Assembly (NCBI RefSeq): GCF_014654205.1
Contig: NZ_BNAW01000009.1
Location: forward strand, 62,001 to 126,000
Direction: 5' to 3'
Length of the DNA stretch: 64,000 nucleotides
Origin: Amycolatopsis bullii
Lineage (GTDB): Bacteria; Actinomycetota; Actinomycetes; Mycobacteriales; Pseudonocardiaceae
Shown here: positions 55,398 to 63,427 of the stretch, piece by piece
Layout of the letters: each line of letters starts with the position of its first letter
Numbering within the stretch: position 1 is the first letter of the stretch
Made by a program: the position numbers and the translations under genes
The notes under the pieces: model-generated
Told to the model about the DNA's origin: nothing
Database searches by the model: none
Seen by the model: the letters and a program-made list of their open reading frames with translations, nothing else

Positions 55398-55741
55398 GCA
55401 GGATCCGGCGGGTCGCCGTCACCAGCCCGCAGACCCGGCTCGCGCACGCCCGCCGCCGGTCGCGCGGCCGCTGGCGCCAGCCCCGCCTGCCCGCGGGCGA
55501 CACCCAGCGCGCCACCGCCCTCTACACCGCCCAGCGCCGTCGCGGCATCCCCGCGCTGGTCCTCATGTTCGCGCTGCTGCTCGGCCTTCCCGGTGTCTTC
55601 GCGCTCTTCCCGGCCCTGGACACCGTGCGGTTCCTGGGCGTTCCGCTGTCCTGGCTGATGCTCGCGGTCTTCCCGTACCCCGCGATGGCGCTGCTGGCCC
55701 GCTGGCAGCTGCGCCGCGCCGAGCGCCTCGAGGACGAGTAG
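55394..55741 (+). CDS. Small two-helix membrane protein before the first SSS symporter
   Basis: 115 residues, overlapping the regulator stop (ATGA). An Arg-rich N-terminal 45 residues is followed by two membrane segments (GIPALVLMFALLLGLPGVFALFPAL; VPLSWLMLAVFPYPAMALLARW). Position and topology match the DUF485-type small partner encoded before acetate symporters, although sequence similarity to DUF485 is faint. The stop shares its last base with the next GTG start. Confidence 0.75.
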   Translation: MSRIRRVAVTSPQTRLAHARRRSRGRWRQPRLPAGDTQRATALYTAQRRRGIPALVLMFALLLGLPGVFALFPALDTVRFLGVPLSWLMLAVFPYPAMALLARWQLRRAERLEDE

Positions 55742-57465
55742 TGGGCGTCGCGCTCGCCGTCGCGCCGGTCGTGCTCGTGACGCTGCTGATCGGCGTCCGC
55801 GGGGTCGCCGCCATGCGCACGACGTCGGACTTCCTCGTCGCCTCCCGCCGGATCTCCCCGCTGGTGAACTCGGCCGCCGTCTCCGGCGAGTACCTGAGCG
55901 CGGCGTCGTTCCTCGGCATCGCCGGGCTCGTCGTCAAGGACGGCATCGGAGCCCTCTGGTACCCGGTCGGCTTCACCGCCGGCTACATCGCGATGCTCGT
56001 CCTGGTCGCCGCCCCCATGCGCCGCTCGGGCGCCCTGACCGTCCCCGACTTCGCCGAAGCCCGCCTCAACTCCCCCGCCCTGCGCCGCCTGGCCGCCGTG
56101 GTCGTCCTGGTGATCGGCACGATCTACGTCGTCCCGCAGTTCCGCACCGCCGGCCTGGTGCTCGCCGCGGTCGGCGGCACGCCGTACTGGGTCGGCGTGG
56201 TGCTGGCCGGCGCCGCGGTCAGCGTCACCCTGGCGCTGGGCGGCATGCGCGCGGCCACGTACGTGCAGGCGTTCCAGTTCGTCCTCAAGCTGCTGCTGTT
56301 CCTCATCCCGGCGATCTGGCTGGTGCTGCAGGCCGGCGCGGTCAACCGGACCGACGCGCTCAACCCCGTCGAGTTCACCCACTTCGCCCGCGAGACGCCG
56401 GTGCGGTTCGAAGTCGACGTCACGATGGAGATCCGCGAGCCGACCCCGGTGCGGCGCAACGGCGTCATCGAGACCCTGCCGCCGGGCGAGTTCACCGCGC
56501 ACAGTCAGGACGAGGTCGTGTTCGGCACGGGCGCGGCCGTCCCCGCGGTCCGCGGCGGCGCCGCACTGGGCGGTCCCGACTGGCGGCGCCCGCTGCTCGA
56601 CCTCGGCGACCAGGGCCACCCGCTGCTGGGCACCTGGGCCGTGCTCATCGCGACCATGCTGGGCACGATGGGCCTGCCGCACGTCCTGATGCGCTTCCAC
56701 ACCAGCCCGGACGGCCGCGCCGCGCGCCGCACCGCGGCGATCACGGTCGCGCTGCTGGGCGTCTTCTACCTCTTCCCCGGCGTCTACGGGGTGCTCGGCC
56801 GGGTCCTCGTGCCCGGGCTGTACCTCTCGGGCGCGACGGACACGGTGGTCGTCGCGCTGCCGTCCCAAGTGGACACCGGCTGGGCCGGCGGGCTGTTCAC
56901 GGCGCTGCTGACCGCCGGCGCGTTCGCCGCGTTCCTGGCGACGTCGCTCGGGCTGCTGCTGGTGATGTCCGGCGCGCTCGCGCACGACCTCGTGCCCGGC
57001 GGGCTGCGGCGGCTGCGGATCGCCGTGTTCGGCGTCGCCGGGGTGATGGTGCTGCTGGCCCTGCGCTCGGCCGAGCTCGACGCCGGCGTCCTGGTCACCT
57101 GGGGCTTCACGGTGGCCGCGTCGACCTTCTGCCCGCTGCTGGTGCTCGGCATCTGGTGGCCGCGGCTGACCGCGACCGGCGGCATCGCGGGCGTGCTGAC
57201 CGGCCTGGTGGCCTCGTCCGGCTCGATCCTGCTCGCCCTCGCCGGGCCGCCGCTGCACGGCTGGGTGGCCATCTTGGTGCAGCAACCGGCACCCTGGTCG
57301 GTACCCTTGGCATTCGGCGCAATGGCGCTGGTCTCCCTGCGGGGCAGACCCCCCGGCTGGTCGACGGCAGCCATGCTGCGCCTCCACCTCGACGAACCCC
57401 GTTCGACACGCCCGCGCGACCGTTCGTCAACCGTTCGTCGTCTGACCCGGCTGTTGAACCGCTGA
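55741..57465 (+). CDS. SSS-family sodium/solute symporter, divergent ActP paralogue
   Basis: 574 residues from GTG 55741. Sodium:solute symporter core: SRRISPLVNSAAVSGEYLSAASFLGIAGLVVKDGIGALWYPVGFTAGY, LGGMRAATYVQAFQFVLKLLLFLIPAIWLVLQ, and TMGLPHVLMRFHTSPDGRAARRTAA. Compared with the second symporter it has a roughly 40-residue polar insertion (about residues 220-275) in an outside loop and a Leu/Ala-rich C terminus. Predicted carboxylate uptake, but substrate uncertain. LytTR-like boxes lie in its last codons. Confidence 0.9.
   Translation: MGVALAVAPVVLVTLLIGVRGVAAMRTTSDFLVASRRISPLVNSAAVSGEYLSAASFLGIAGLVVKDGIGALWYPVGFTAGYIAMLVLVAAPMRRSGALTVPDFAEARLNSPALRRLAAVVVLVIGTIYVVPQFRTAGLVLAAVGGTPYWVGVVLAGAAVSVTLALGGMRAATYVQAFQFVLKLLLFLIPAIWLVLQAGAVNRTDALNPVEFTHFARETPVRFEVDVTMEIREPTPVRRNGVIETLPPGEFTAHSQDEVVFGTGAAVPAVRGGAALGGPDWRRPLLDLGDQGHPLLGTWAVLIATMLGTMGLPHVLMRFHTSPDGRAARRTAAITVALLGVFYLFPGVYGVLGRVLVPGLYLSGATDTVVVALPSQVDTGWAGGLFTALLTAGAFAAFLATSLGLLLVMSGALAHDLVPGGLRRLRIAVFGVAGVMVLLALRSAELDAGVLVTWGFTVAASTFCPLLVLGIWWPRLTATGGIAGVLTGLVASSGSILLALAGPPLHGWVAILVQQPAPWSVPLAFGAMALVSLRGRPPGWSTAAMLRLHLDEPRSTRPRDRSSTVRRLTRLLNR
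57398..57439 (+). promoter_or_regulatory. LytTR-type binding boxes before the DUF485-actP pair
   Basis: ACCGTTCGTC occurs at 57419-57428 and 57430-57439; ACCGTTCGT fits the LytTR consensus [TA][AC][CA]GTTN[AG][TG] exactly. A weaker copy (CCCGTTCGA, 57398-57406) lies 21 bp before the first. They overlap the end of the first symporter gene, about 100 bp before the next start codon. Confidence 0.6.
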
Positions 57466-57535
57466 AGCTTCACGCGCGCCTCACGCGTCCCTACGGTGTC
57501 GCACGTCACTTTCCGCAGCGTCGCAGGGAGCAGCG

Positions 57536-57895
57536 ATGAGCACGACGAACACCGGCGGGCCCCCGGACACCTCCGAAACCATCTGGGAACGAGCACACGA
57601 AAGCACGGAGTTCCGCGAGCTGCGCAGCCGCCTGCGCCGGTTCGTCTTCCCGATGACGGCGGTGTTCCTCCTCTGGTACCTGCTGTACGTGCTCCTCGCG
57701 GACTACGCGCACGGCTTCATGAGCACGAAGGTGTGGGGCAACATCAACGTCGGCCTGATCTTCGGCCTGCTGCAGTTCGTCTCGACGTTCGTGATCACCG
57801 GCCTCTACGTCCGGTACGCCAACCGGAAGCTGGACCCGGTCGCGGAGAAGATCCGTGAGGACATCGAGGGTGACTCTGCGAAGGAGCAGGCATGA
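57536..57895 (+). CDS. DUF485 family membrane protein
   Basis: 119 residues. The family pattern is seen in FRELRSRLRRFVFPMTAVFLLWYLLYVLLADYAHGFMSTKVWGNINVGLIFGLLQFVSTFVITGLYVRYANRKLDPVAEKIREDIEG, two membrane helices with conserved RF.FP and YARYAN-like motifs. DUF485 proteins accompany ActP/MctC symporters and are thought to support them. ATG 57536 has AGGGAG upstream; the stop overlaps the symporter start. Confidence 0.93.
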   Translation: MSTTNTGGPPDTSETIWERAHESTEFRELRSRLRRFVFPMTAVFLLWYLLYVLLADYAHGFMSTKVWGNINVGLIFGLLQFVSTFVITGLYVRYANRKLDPVAEKIREDIEGDSAKEQA

Positions 57896-59499
57896 CGAAC
57901 ATCGCTGCGGGCGTCGAGGGCAGCAACCCGCTCCTCAACATCGGCATCTTCGCCCTCTTCGTGATCATCACCCTGGTGATCGTGTTCCGGGCCAGCCGCA
58001 ACACCAAGACGGCGTCGGACTACTACGCCGCCGGCCGCGCCTTCACCGGCCCGCAGAACGGCATCGCGATCTCGGGTGACTACCTGTCGGCGGCGTCGTT
58101 CCTCGGCATCGCCGGCGCGATCGCGATCAACGGCTACGACGGCTTCCTCTACTCCATCGGCTTCCTGGTGGCGTGGCTCGTCGCGCTGCTGCTGGTCGCG
58201 GAACTGCTGCGCAACACCGGCAAGTTCACGATGGGCGACGTGCTGGCGTTCCGGATGAAGCAGCGCCCGGTGCGGGCCGCGGCCGCGACGTCGACGCTGA
58301 TCGTGTCCTTCTTCTACCTGCTGGCGCAGATGGCGGGCGCCGGCGGCCTGGTGGCCCTGCTGCTCGGCGTCGAAGGCAGTGGCGCGCAGGCACTGGTGAT
58401 CGCCGTGGTCGGCATCATCATGATCGCCTACGTCCTGATCGGCGGCATGAAGGGCACCACCTGGGTGCAGATCATCAAGGCCGCGCTGCTCATCGTCGGC
58501 GCGCTCGTGATCACGCTCTGGGTGCTCGGCAAGTACGGCTTCAACTTCTCCCAGCTGCTGCAGGCCGCCGTCGACAAGGCGGGCAAGGCCGGGCAGACGT
58601 TGCTCGGCCCGGGCAAGCAGTACGGCGCCACCGGCACCTCGAAGCTGGACTTCCTCTCCCTCGGCATCGCGCTGGTGCTGGGCACGGCGGGCCTGCCGCA
58701 CGTGCTGATGCGCTTCTACACGGTGCCGACGGCCCGCGACGCGCGGCGCTCGGTGGTCTGGGCGATCGTGCTGATCGGGGTGTTCTACCTGTTCACGCTG
58801 GTGCTGGGCTACGGCGCCGGTGCGCTGGTCGGGCCGGACACGATCAAGAAGGCGCCGGGCGGGGTCAACTCCGCGGCTCCACTGCTGGCTTTGGAGCTGG
58901 GCGGCCCGGTGCTGCTGGGCCTGATCTCCGCGGTCGCCTTCGCGACGATCCTCGCGGTGGTCGCCGGCCTGACGATCACGGCGTCGGCGTCCTTCGCCCA
59001 CGACGTCTACGCGAACGTCGTCAAGCGCGGCAAGACCTCGCCCGACTCGGAGGTCAAGGTCGCCCGGATCACCGCGGTGGTGATCGGCGCCCTCGCCATC
59101 GGCGGCGGGATCCTGGCCAACGGGCAGAACGTGGCGTTCCTGGTGGCGCTGGCCTTCGCGGTCGCGGCGTCGGCGAACCTGCCGACGATCCTCTACTCGC
59201 TGTTCTGGAAGCGGTTCAACACCCAGGGCGCGCTGTGGTCGATCTACGGCGGCCTGGCCATCACGATCGTGCTGATCATCTTCTCGCCGGCGGTGTCCGG
59301 CAAGAGCACGTCGATGATCAAGACCGCGGACTTCGCCTGGTTCCCGCTGAGCAACCCGGGCATCGTCTCGATCCCGGCCGCGTTCATCCTGGGGTGGCTG
59401 GGCACGGTCCTGTCCAAGGAGCACGACGAGAAGAAGTACGCCGAGATGGAGGTCCGCTCCCTCACCGGTGCGGGCGCCGAGAAGGCGGTCGTCCACTAG
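57892..59499 (+). CDS. actP: Cation/acetate-type symporter (ActP/MctC family)
   Basis: 535 residues, SSS family. ASDYYAAGRAFTGPQNGIAISGDYLSAASFLGIAGAIAINGYDGFLYSIGFLVAWLVALLLVAELLRNTGKFTMGDVLAFRM is the canonical acetate permease start, followed by GGMKGTTWVQIIKAALLI, GLPHVLMRFYTVPTARDARRSV, and SASFAHDVYANVVKRGK. Takes up acetate and possibly pyruvate or propionate with sodium or protons. Coupled to DUF485; probably controlled by the upstream LytTR regulator. It would feed the glyoxylate shunt genes at the other end of the window. Confidence 0.93.
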   Translation: MTNIAAGVEGSNPLLNIGIFALFVIITLVIVFRASRNTKTASDYYAAGRAFTGPQNGIAISGDYLSAASFLGIAGAIAINGYDGFLYSIGFLVAWLVALLLVAELLRNTGKFTMGDVLAFRMKQRPVRAAAATSTLIVSFFYLLAQMAGAGGLVALLLGVEGSGAQALVIAVVGIIMIAYVLIGGMKGTTWVQIIKAALLIVGALVITLWVLGKYGFNFSQLLQAAVDKAGKAGQTLLGPGKQYGATGTSKLDFLSLGIALVLGTAGLPHVLMRFYTVPTARDARRSVVWAIVLIGVFYLFTLVLGYGAGALVGPDTIKKAPGGVNSAAPLLALELGGPVLLGLISAVAFATILAVVAGLTITASASFAHDVYANVVKRGKTSPDSEVKVARITAVVIGALAIGGGILANGQNVAFLVALAFAVAASANLPTILYSLFWKRFNTQGALWSIYGGLAITIVLIIFSPAVSGKSTSMIKTADFAWFPLSNPGIVSIPAAFILGWLGTVLSKEHDEKKYAEMEVRSLTGAGAEKAVVH

Positions 59500-59523
59500 C
59501 TCCGCCGACGGGCGGCACGACCC

Positions 59524-59570
59524 CGAAGGCCGTCGCGAGGGTGTTCCCGATCCCCTCGCGGCGGCCTTCG
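59524..59570. terminator. Bidirectional hairpin terminator
   Basis: 18-bp stem with one G-T pair, arms 59524-59541 and 59553-59570, 11-nt loop, between the symporter stop and the convergent stop at 59578. Confidence 0.85.
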
Positions 59571-59577
59571 GCCATCC

Positions 59578-60315
59578 TCAGTACGGAAGCTTGCCCTCGG
59601 CGACCCCCTGCAGGGTGGCCTCCAGCTGCTTGCGCACGTACTGCCACAGCCCGCCGCCCAGCGAAATCCTCGCCACCCCCAGTTCGGCGAGGCCTTCGAG
59701 GCCCGGGCTGCCCGGCCACGCGGGCGCGTTGACCGCACCGCCCGTTCCCTGCACGAAGCGCGCGATCAGCTCCGGCGTGCGCAGGTGGATCGGGTAGACG
59801 CAGTCGGCGCCCGCTTCGAGGTAGGCCTTCGCCCGGGCGACGCCTGCTTCGAGCGCTTCTTCCGGGTCGGCTCCGCGGAAGGAGTCGACCCGGGCGTTGA
59901 TCACCAGGCCGTCGCCCGCCGCCTCGCGCAGGGCGGCGATCCGGGCCGCCTGCTCCTCGACCGGCCGGACGTTGCCCGTCGTGTGGTCGGTGTCCTCGAA
60001 GTTGCAGCCGACGGCTCCCGCGTCGAGCAGCCGGCCCGCCAGCTCGGCGCCGGAGAGGCCGTAGCCCGATTCGGCGTCGACGCTGACCGGGACGCCGACC
60101 GCCTTCGCGATCCGCGCGGCGGCGGCGAACATCTCGTCCGCGGGCGCCTGCTCGCCGTCGGGGAAGCCGAGCGCCGCCGCCACGGCGACCGAGCTGGTCG
60201 CGATGGCGGGGAACCCGGCGGCCTCGACGAGCTTCGCGGTGTCGGCGTCCCAGGCGTTCGGCAGGACCACCGGCTTGCCGGGGACGTGCAGCGCCCGGAG
60301 CGCGGCGGCGGTCAT
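59578..60315 (-). CDS. Isocitrate lyase/phosphoenolpyruvate mutase family enzyme
   Basis: 245 residues from ATG 60315 (MTAAALRALHVPGKPVVLPNAWDADTAKLVEAAGFPAIATSSVAVAAALGFPDGE). Barrel with PVSVDAESGYG (metal Asp), GCNFEDTDH, VINARVDSF and GLEGLAELGVARISLGGGLW. It is the oxaloacetate-decarboxylase-like/PEP mutase branch, not a true isocitrate lyase: the KKCGH motif is absent. Substrate unknown, probably C-C lyase on a 2-hydroxy or oxo acid. Start overlaps the stop of the AhpD-like gene (ATGA). Confidence 0.88.
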   Translation of the reverse strand: MTAAALRALHVPGKPVVLPNAWDADTAKLVEAAGFPAIATSSVAVAAALGFPDGEQAPADEMFAAAARIAKAVGVPVSVDAESGYGLSGAELAGRLLDAGAVGCNFEDTDHTTGNVRPVEEQAARIAALREAAGDGLVINARVDSFRGADPEEALEAGVARAKAYLEAGADCVYPIHLRTPELIARFVQGTGGAVNAPAWPGSPGLEGLAELGVARISLGGGLWQYVRKQLEATLQGVAEGKLPY

Positions 60316-60773
60316 GCGTCCCGCTTCGGCAGCGGCGTGTGGCTGGTGATGGTCATCCGGTTCCAGCTGTTGATGGCGATGATCTCCCACGCGACGGCCT
60401 GGTACTGCTCCTCGGTGAACACCTTCGCGGCCTGCTCGTAGACGTCGTCGGGCACGCTCTGCGTGGCGGACAGCTTGGTCATCGCTTCGGTGAGGGCGAG
60501 GGCGGCCTGCTCCTGCTCGCTGAACAGGTCGGTCTCGCGCCAGCCGTCGAGCACGAACAGCCGCCGCGGCGACTCGCCCAGCTCGAGCGCGTCGCGGGAG
60601 TGCATGTCGAGGCAGTACGCGCAGCCGTTGATCTGCGACGCGCGGGTCTTCACCAGTTCCAGCAGCTTGGGGTCGAGCCCCGCGTTGGCGCCGGCCTTGT
60701 TCACCTGGGCCTGCAGGTTCGCCATCGCCTGGTAGAGCTCGGGGGCGCCCCCGAGCGCGATTCGCTTGCTCAT
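60312..60773 (-). CDS. AhpD/carboxymuconolactone decarboxylase-like protein
   Basis: 153 residues from ATG 60773. All-helical AhpD fold with the redox CxxC and His in INGCAYCLDMHSRDALELGE (Cys51, Cys54, His58). Members of this group work as peroxide-reducing alkylhydroperoxidases. First gene of a two-gene unit with the PEP-mutase-like enzyme; divergent from the MocR regulator, which probably controls it. GTG 60782 is an alternative start. Confidence 0.92.
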   Translation of the reverse strand: MSKRIALGGAPELYQAMANLQAQVNKAGANAGLDPKLLELVKTRASQINGCAYCLDMHSRDALELGESPRRLFVLDGWRETDLFSEQEQAALALTEAMTKLSATQSVPDDVYEQAAKVFTEEQYQAVAWEIIAINSWNRMTITSHTPLPKRDA

Positions 60774-60794
60774 GCCGTCCACGCTAGTGCCAAC

Positions 60795-60814
60795 TGGTCC
60801 ACGGGTATGGTCCA
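60795..60814. promoter_or_regulatory. Repeat operator in the MocR divergent promoter
   Basis: TGGTCCA occurs at 60795-60801 and 60808-60814 as a 13-bp-spaced direct repeat; the flanks ACTGG (60793-60797) and CCAGT (60812-60816) also make an inverted repeat. It fills the 46-bp gap between the AhpD-like and MocR starts, where MocR proteins usually bind. Confidence 0.6.
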
Positions 60815-60819
60815 GTCAC

Positions 60820-62202
60820 ATGACGGATTCGTGGTCCAGTTCCGGGCTCGACGTCCACCTCGGCTGGCAGCCCGCTTCGGGCCGGGCCGGGCTCGCGGCG
60901 GCGATCCGCGCGGCCATCCGCGACGGCCGGTGGCAGGCGGGCGCGGCGGTGCCCTCGACGCGCTCGCTGGCCCACGACCTCGGGGTCGCCCGGGGCACGG
61001 TCACGCGCGTGTACGCCGACCTCGCCGCCGAGGGGTACCTGCGCACGGCCCAGGGCGCGCCGACCCGGGTGGCGACGGCGGGATCGCTGCCCCAGTCCGC
61101 GCCGCGGCAGGCCCCGCGCGACCCGGCGCCGCGCTGGGACCTGCGGCCGGGCCGTCCGGACCTGACGGCGTTCCCGCGTCAGGCGTGGCTCACCGCGACC
61201 CGCCGGGCCCTGCTGCGGACGCCGGCGTCGGCGTTCGGCTACGAGTCGGAGCTGGGCGCGCCGGAGCTGCGGGACACCCTGGCCGGCTACCTGGCCCGCG
61301 CTCGCGGGGTGGTCGCCGACCCGGCGCGGATCGTGGTGTGCCACGGGTTTTCGCACGCCATCGCGGTGGTGTCCCGGGCCTTGTTCTCGTTGGGCACGGG
61401 CGAAATGGCGTTCGAAAACCCTTCGCTGGGCATGTACCGGTCGATCGCGGCGGCGCAGGGCCCGCGGATCGCCGGCGTGGACGTCGACGGCGACGGCCTC
61501 GACCTGTCCGGTTTGGACAGTCCGGCGGTGGTCGTCACCCCGGCGCACCAGTACCCCACCGGTGTCACGCTGGCCCCGCCGCGCCGGGCGGCGCTGGCCC
61601 GCTGGGCGAGCGATTCGGGCGCGTACGTGCTGGAGGACGACTACGACGGCGAGTTCCGCTTCGACCGCCAGCAGGTCGGGGCGTTGCAGGCGCTGGCGCC
61701 GGAGCGGGTGGTGTACGCGGGCACGGCCAGCAAGACCCTGGCCCCGGCGCTGCGGCTGGCGTGGCTGGTGCTGCCGCGCTCGCTGGTGGAGCCGGTCCGC
61801 GCGGCCATGGCCGACAGCGGTTCGCGTCCGGCGTTGCTCAACCAGCTGGCGCTGGCGGAGCTGATCGACTCGGGCGCCTACGACCGGCACGTCCGCCGCA
61901 GCCGCGCGGAGTACCGTTCCCGCCGCACCCGCCTCCTGGGCGCGTTACCGGCTTCGGTTCGGCCACACGGCATCGCGGCGGGCCTGCACCTCCTGCTCAT
62001 GCTGCCCCCGGACGGCCCCTCCGAGGCCACGGCGTTGGCCGCCTGCCGCCGCCGCTCGATCGGCATCGAGGGCCTGTCCGGCCACTGGATGACCCCGGGC
62101 CGCCCAGGCGGCCTCATCGTCGGCTACGCAGCAACCCCGGCCCACGCCTTCAAGGGAGCAACCCAAAACCTGGTAGAAGCCCTAGCCGAAATAACCCCCT
62201 AG
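60820..62202 (+). CDS. MocR/PdxR-type regulator (GntR-aminotransferase fusion)
   Basis: 460 residues from ATG 60820. N-terminal GntR winged helix (GLAAAIRAAIRDGRWQAGAAVPSTRSLAHDLGVARGTVTRVYADLAAEGYLRTAQGAPTRV, 20-85) joined by a linker to a fold-type I aminotransferase domain with the PLP Lys305 in GTASKTLAPALRLAW and EDDYDGEFRFDR. MocR proteins sense PLP or amino compounds and usually regulate the divergent gene. Contains a TTA codon (61945-61947), rare in this genome type; its last 30 codons use uncommon GTA, CTA and ATA codons. Confidence 0.93.
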   Translation: MTDSWSSSGLDVHLGWQPASGRAGLAAAIRAAIRDGRWQAGAAVPSTRSLAHDLGVARGTVTRVYADLAAEGYLRTAQGAPTRVATAGSLPQSAPRQAPRDPAPRWDLRPGRPDLTAFPRQAWLTATRRALLRTPASAFGYESELGAPELRDTLAGYLARARGVVADPARIVVCHGFSHAIAVVSRALFSLGTGEMAFENPSLGMYRSIAAAQGPRIAGVDVDGDGLDLSGLDSPAVVVTPAHQYPTGVTLAPPRRAALARWASDSGAYVLEDDYDGEFRFDRQQVGALQALAPERVVYAGTASKTLAPALRLAWLVLPRSLVEPVRAAMADSGSRPALLNQLALAELIDSGAYDRHVRRSRAEYRSRRTRLLGALPASVRPHGIAAGLHLLLMLPPDGPSEATALAACRRRSIGIEGLSGHWMTPGRPGGLIVGYAATPAHAFKGATQNLVEALAEITP

Positions 62203-62225
62203 CCACCCCCTTCCGGCTTCAATCC

Positions 62226-62393
62226 CGCAAACCGACCCTCCAGGTACGCAAGTCGACCCTCCAGGTACGCGGTCCGACCCTCCAGGTACGCAAGTCGACC
62301 GCCCAAACACACGTGATGCCCCTCCAATCACGTGTGATGCCCCCGCAATCACGCATGAAGCTCGCCCCATCACAGGCGATACCCCGCGGAGCA
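62226..62393. repeat. 21-bp tandem repeat array
   Basis: About eight 21-bp units. CGACCCTCCAGGTACGC recurs exactly at 62233, 62254 and 62275, with a decayed copy at 62296; the second half, in the same 21-bp phase, repeats GTGATGCCCC at 62313 and 62334, with decayed copies at 62355 and 62376. The shared core CCCTCCA keeps phase through both halves (62236, 62257, 62278, 62320). As 21 is a multiple of three, every frame reads as heptapeptides (minus strand WRVDLRT-like). It fills the 239-bp gap between the MocR and cyclophilin stops. Confidence 0.85.
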
Positions 62394-62441
62394 CACGCGC
62401 GGACCGCGGGCCGCCCCCACCCGGAGCGGCCCGCACCACCG

Positions 62442-63167
62442 TCAGAACCAGCAGTCCGGCCGGACCCGCAGCAGTTCGGTCCGCAGCACCGGCGTGCCGT
62501 CGACCGGCGCCGGGTCCTCCGCGGTCGGCTGGATCCCACCCGCCGCGACCTTGTCCAGGGTCTTCAGCCCTTCTGCACCGACCGTGCCGAACACCGTGTA
62601 GTTCGGCCGCAGGGCGGAATCGCCGTACACGACGAAGAACTGCGAACCGTTCGTGTCCGGCCCGGCGTTGGCCATGGCGAGGAGCCCGCGCGCGTAGACG
62701 CGCCGGACGCCGGTCGGGTCGGTCGGTGCCGGTGGCAGGTCGACCGGCAGTTCGTCCTTGTACTTGTAGCCCGGCCCGCCTTCGCCGGTCGCGGTCGGGT
62801 CGCCGCACTGCAGCACCTTCAACGTCGGGTACGCGGTGAGCCGGTGGCACACCGTGTGGTCGTAGAACCGGTGCCGCGCCAGGTGCAGGAAGCTCTGCAC
62901 GGTGCACGGGGCCTTCGCGCGGTCGAGCCGCAGCGGGAGCGCACCCTGGCTGGTCGGGACGGCGACGTCGACCTTGCCGTGGCTCGGCGTGTGCCGCGGG
63001 TCGGGCGGCAGCGGCACCGGCCGCGCGGGCGGTTCGTCGGGGGTTTCGGTGTACTGGCAGGGCCCGTGCGTCGTCTTCGGCGGCGGGGCGTCGGCCGCCG
63101 CGGCGACGCCGTTCCCGGCCACGAACAACGCGCCCGCCGCCAGCGCGGTGAGAAGTGTCCTCTTCAT
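62442..63167 (-). CDS. Secreted cyclophilin-type peptidyl-prolyl isomerase
   Basis: 241 residues from ATG 63167 with GGAGGG upstream. Signal peptide MKRTLLTALAAGALFVAGNGVAAAA, then a cyclophilin domain: APCTVQSFLHLARHRFYDHTVCHRL, GGPGYKYKDE, YARGLLAMANAGPDTNGSQFFVVYGDSALRPNYTVFGTV. The usual F-H-R active-site Arg and QFF segments are present. It helps fold secreted proteins. The longer upstream frame to 63398 lacks family sequence. Convergent with the 21-bp array. Confidence 0.92.
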   Translation of the reverse strand: MKRTLLTALAAGALFVAGNGVAAAADAPPPKTTHGPCQYTETPDEPPARPVPLPPDPRHTPSHGKVDVAVPTSQGALPLRLDRAKAPCTVQSFLHLARHRFYDHTVCHRLTAYPTLKVLQCGDPTATGEGGPGYKYKDELPVDLPPAPTDPTGVRRVYARGLLAMANAGPDTNGSQFFVVYGDSALRPNYTVFGTVGAEGLKTLDKVAAGGIQPTAEDPAPVDGTPVLRTELLRVRPDCWF

Positions 63168-63427
63168 GTGCACGCCCTCCCAGTGATCGCCCGGTTCCGG
63201 AGCGCCCCGCAGTCTAGGGCCCGGCACCGACAGCCAGAACCGGCGAAAGTCGCCCCCTGTCAGTCCATCGGGTGAACCTCGGGGTCCGCACCCGGGAAAT
63301 TGTCGGACCCCCGGCGCACGATGGTCGGCACGCGGCAAACCCGCCGCCCACGAGGGGAGGACACATGGAGCTTCAGCGAAGACCCGTTGCGGCGGCACGG
63401 TTTCTGCTCGCGCGGCTCGCGTCCGCG

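Noticed and set aside
59578..60315. Second isocitrate lyase
   Set aside because: Belongs to the same superfamily but lacks the KKCGH signature and is about 245 residues; assigned to the PEP mutase-like branch.
62226..62393. CRISPR array
   Set aside because: Units are contiguous with a 21-bp period and no unique spacers; no cas genes nearby.
62219..62539. 106-codon minus-strand ORF ending in heptapeptide repeats
   Set aside because: Its N-terminal half is another frame of the cyclophilin gene; the heptads follow automatically from the 21-bp array, so it is not counted as a gene.
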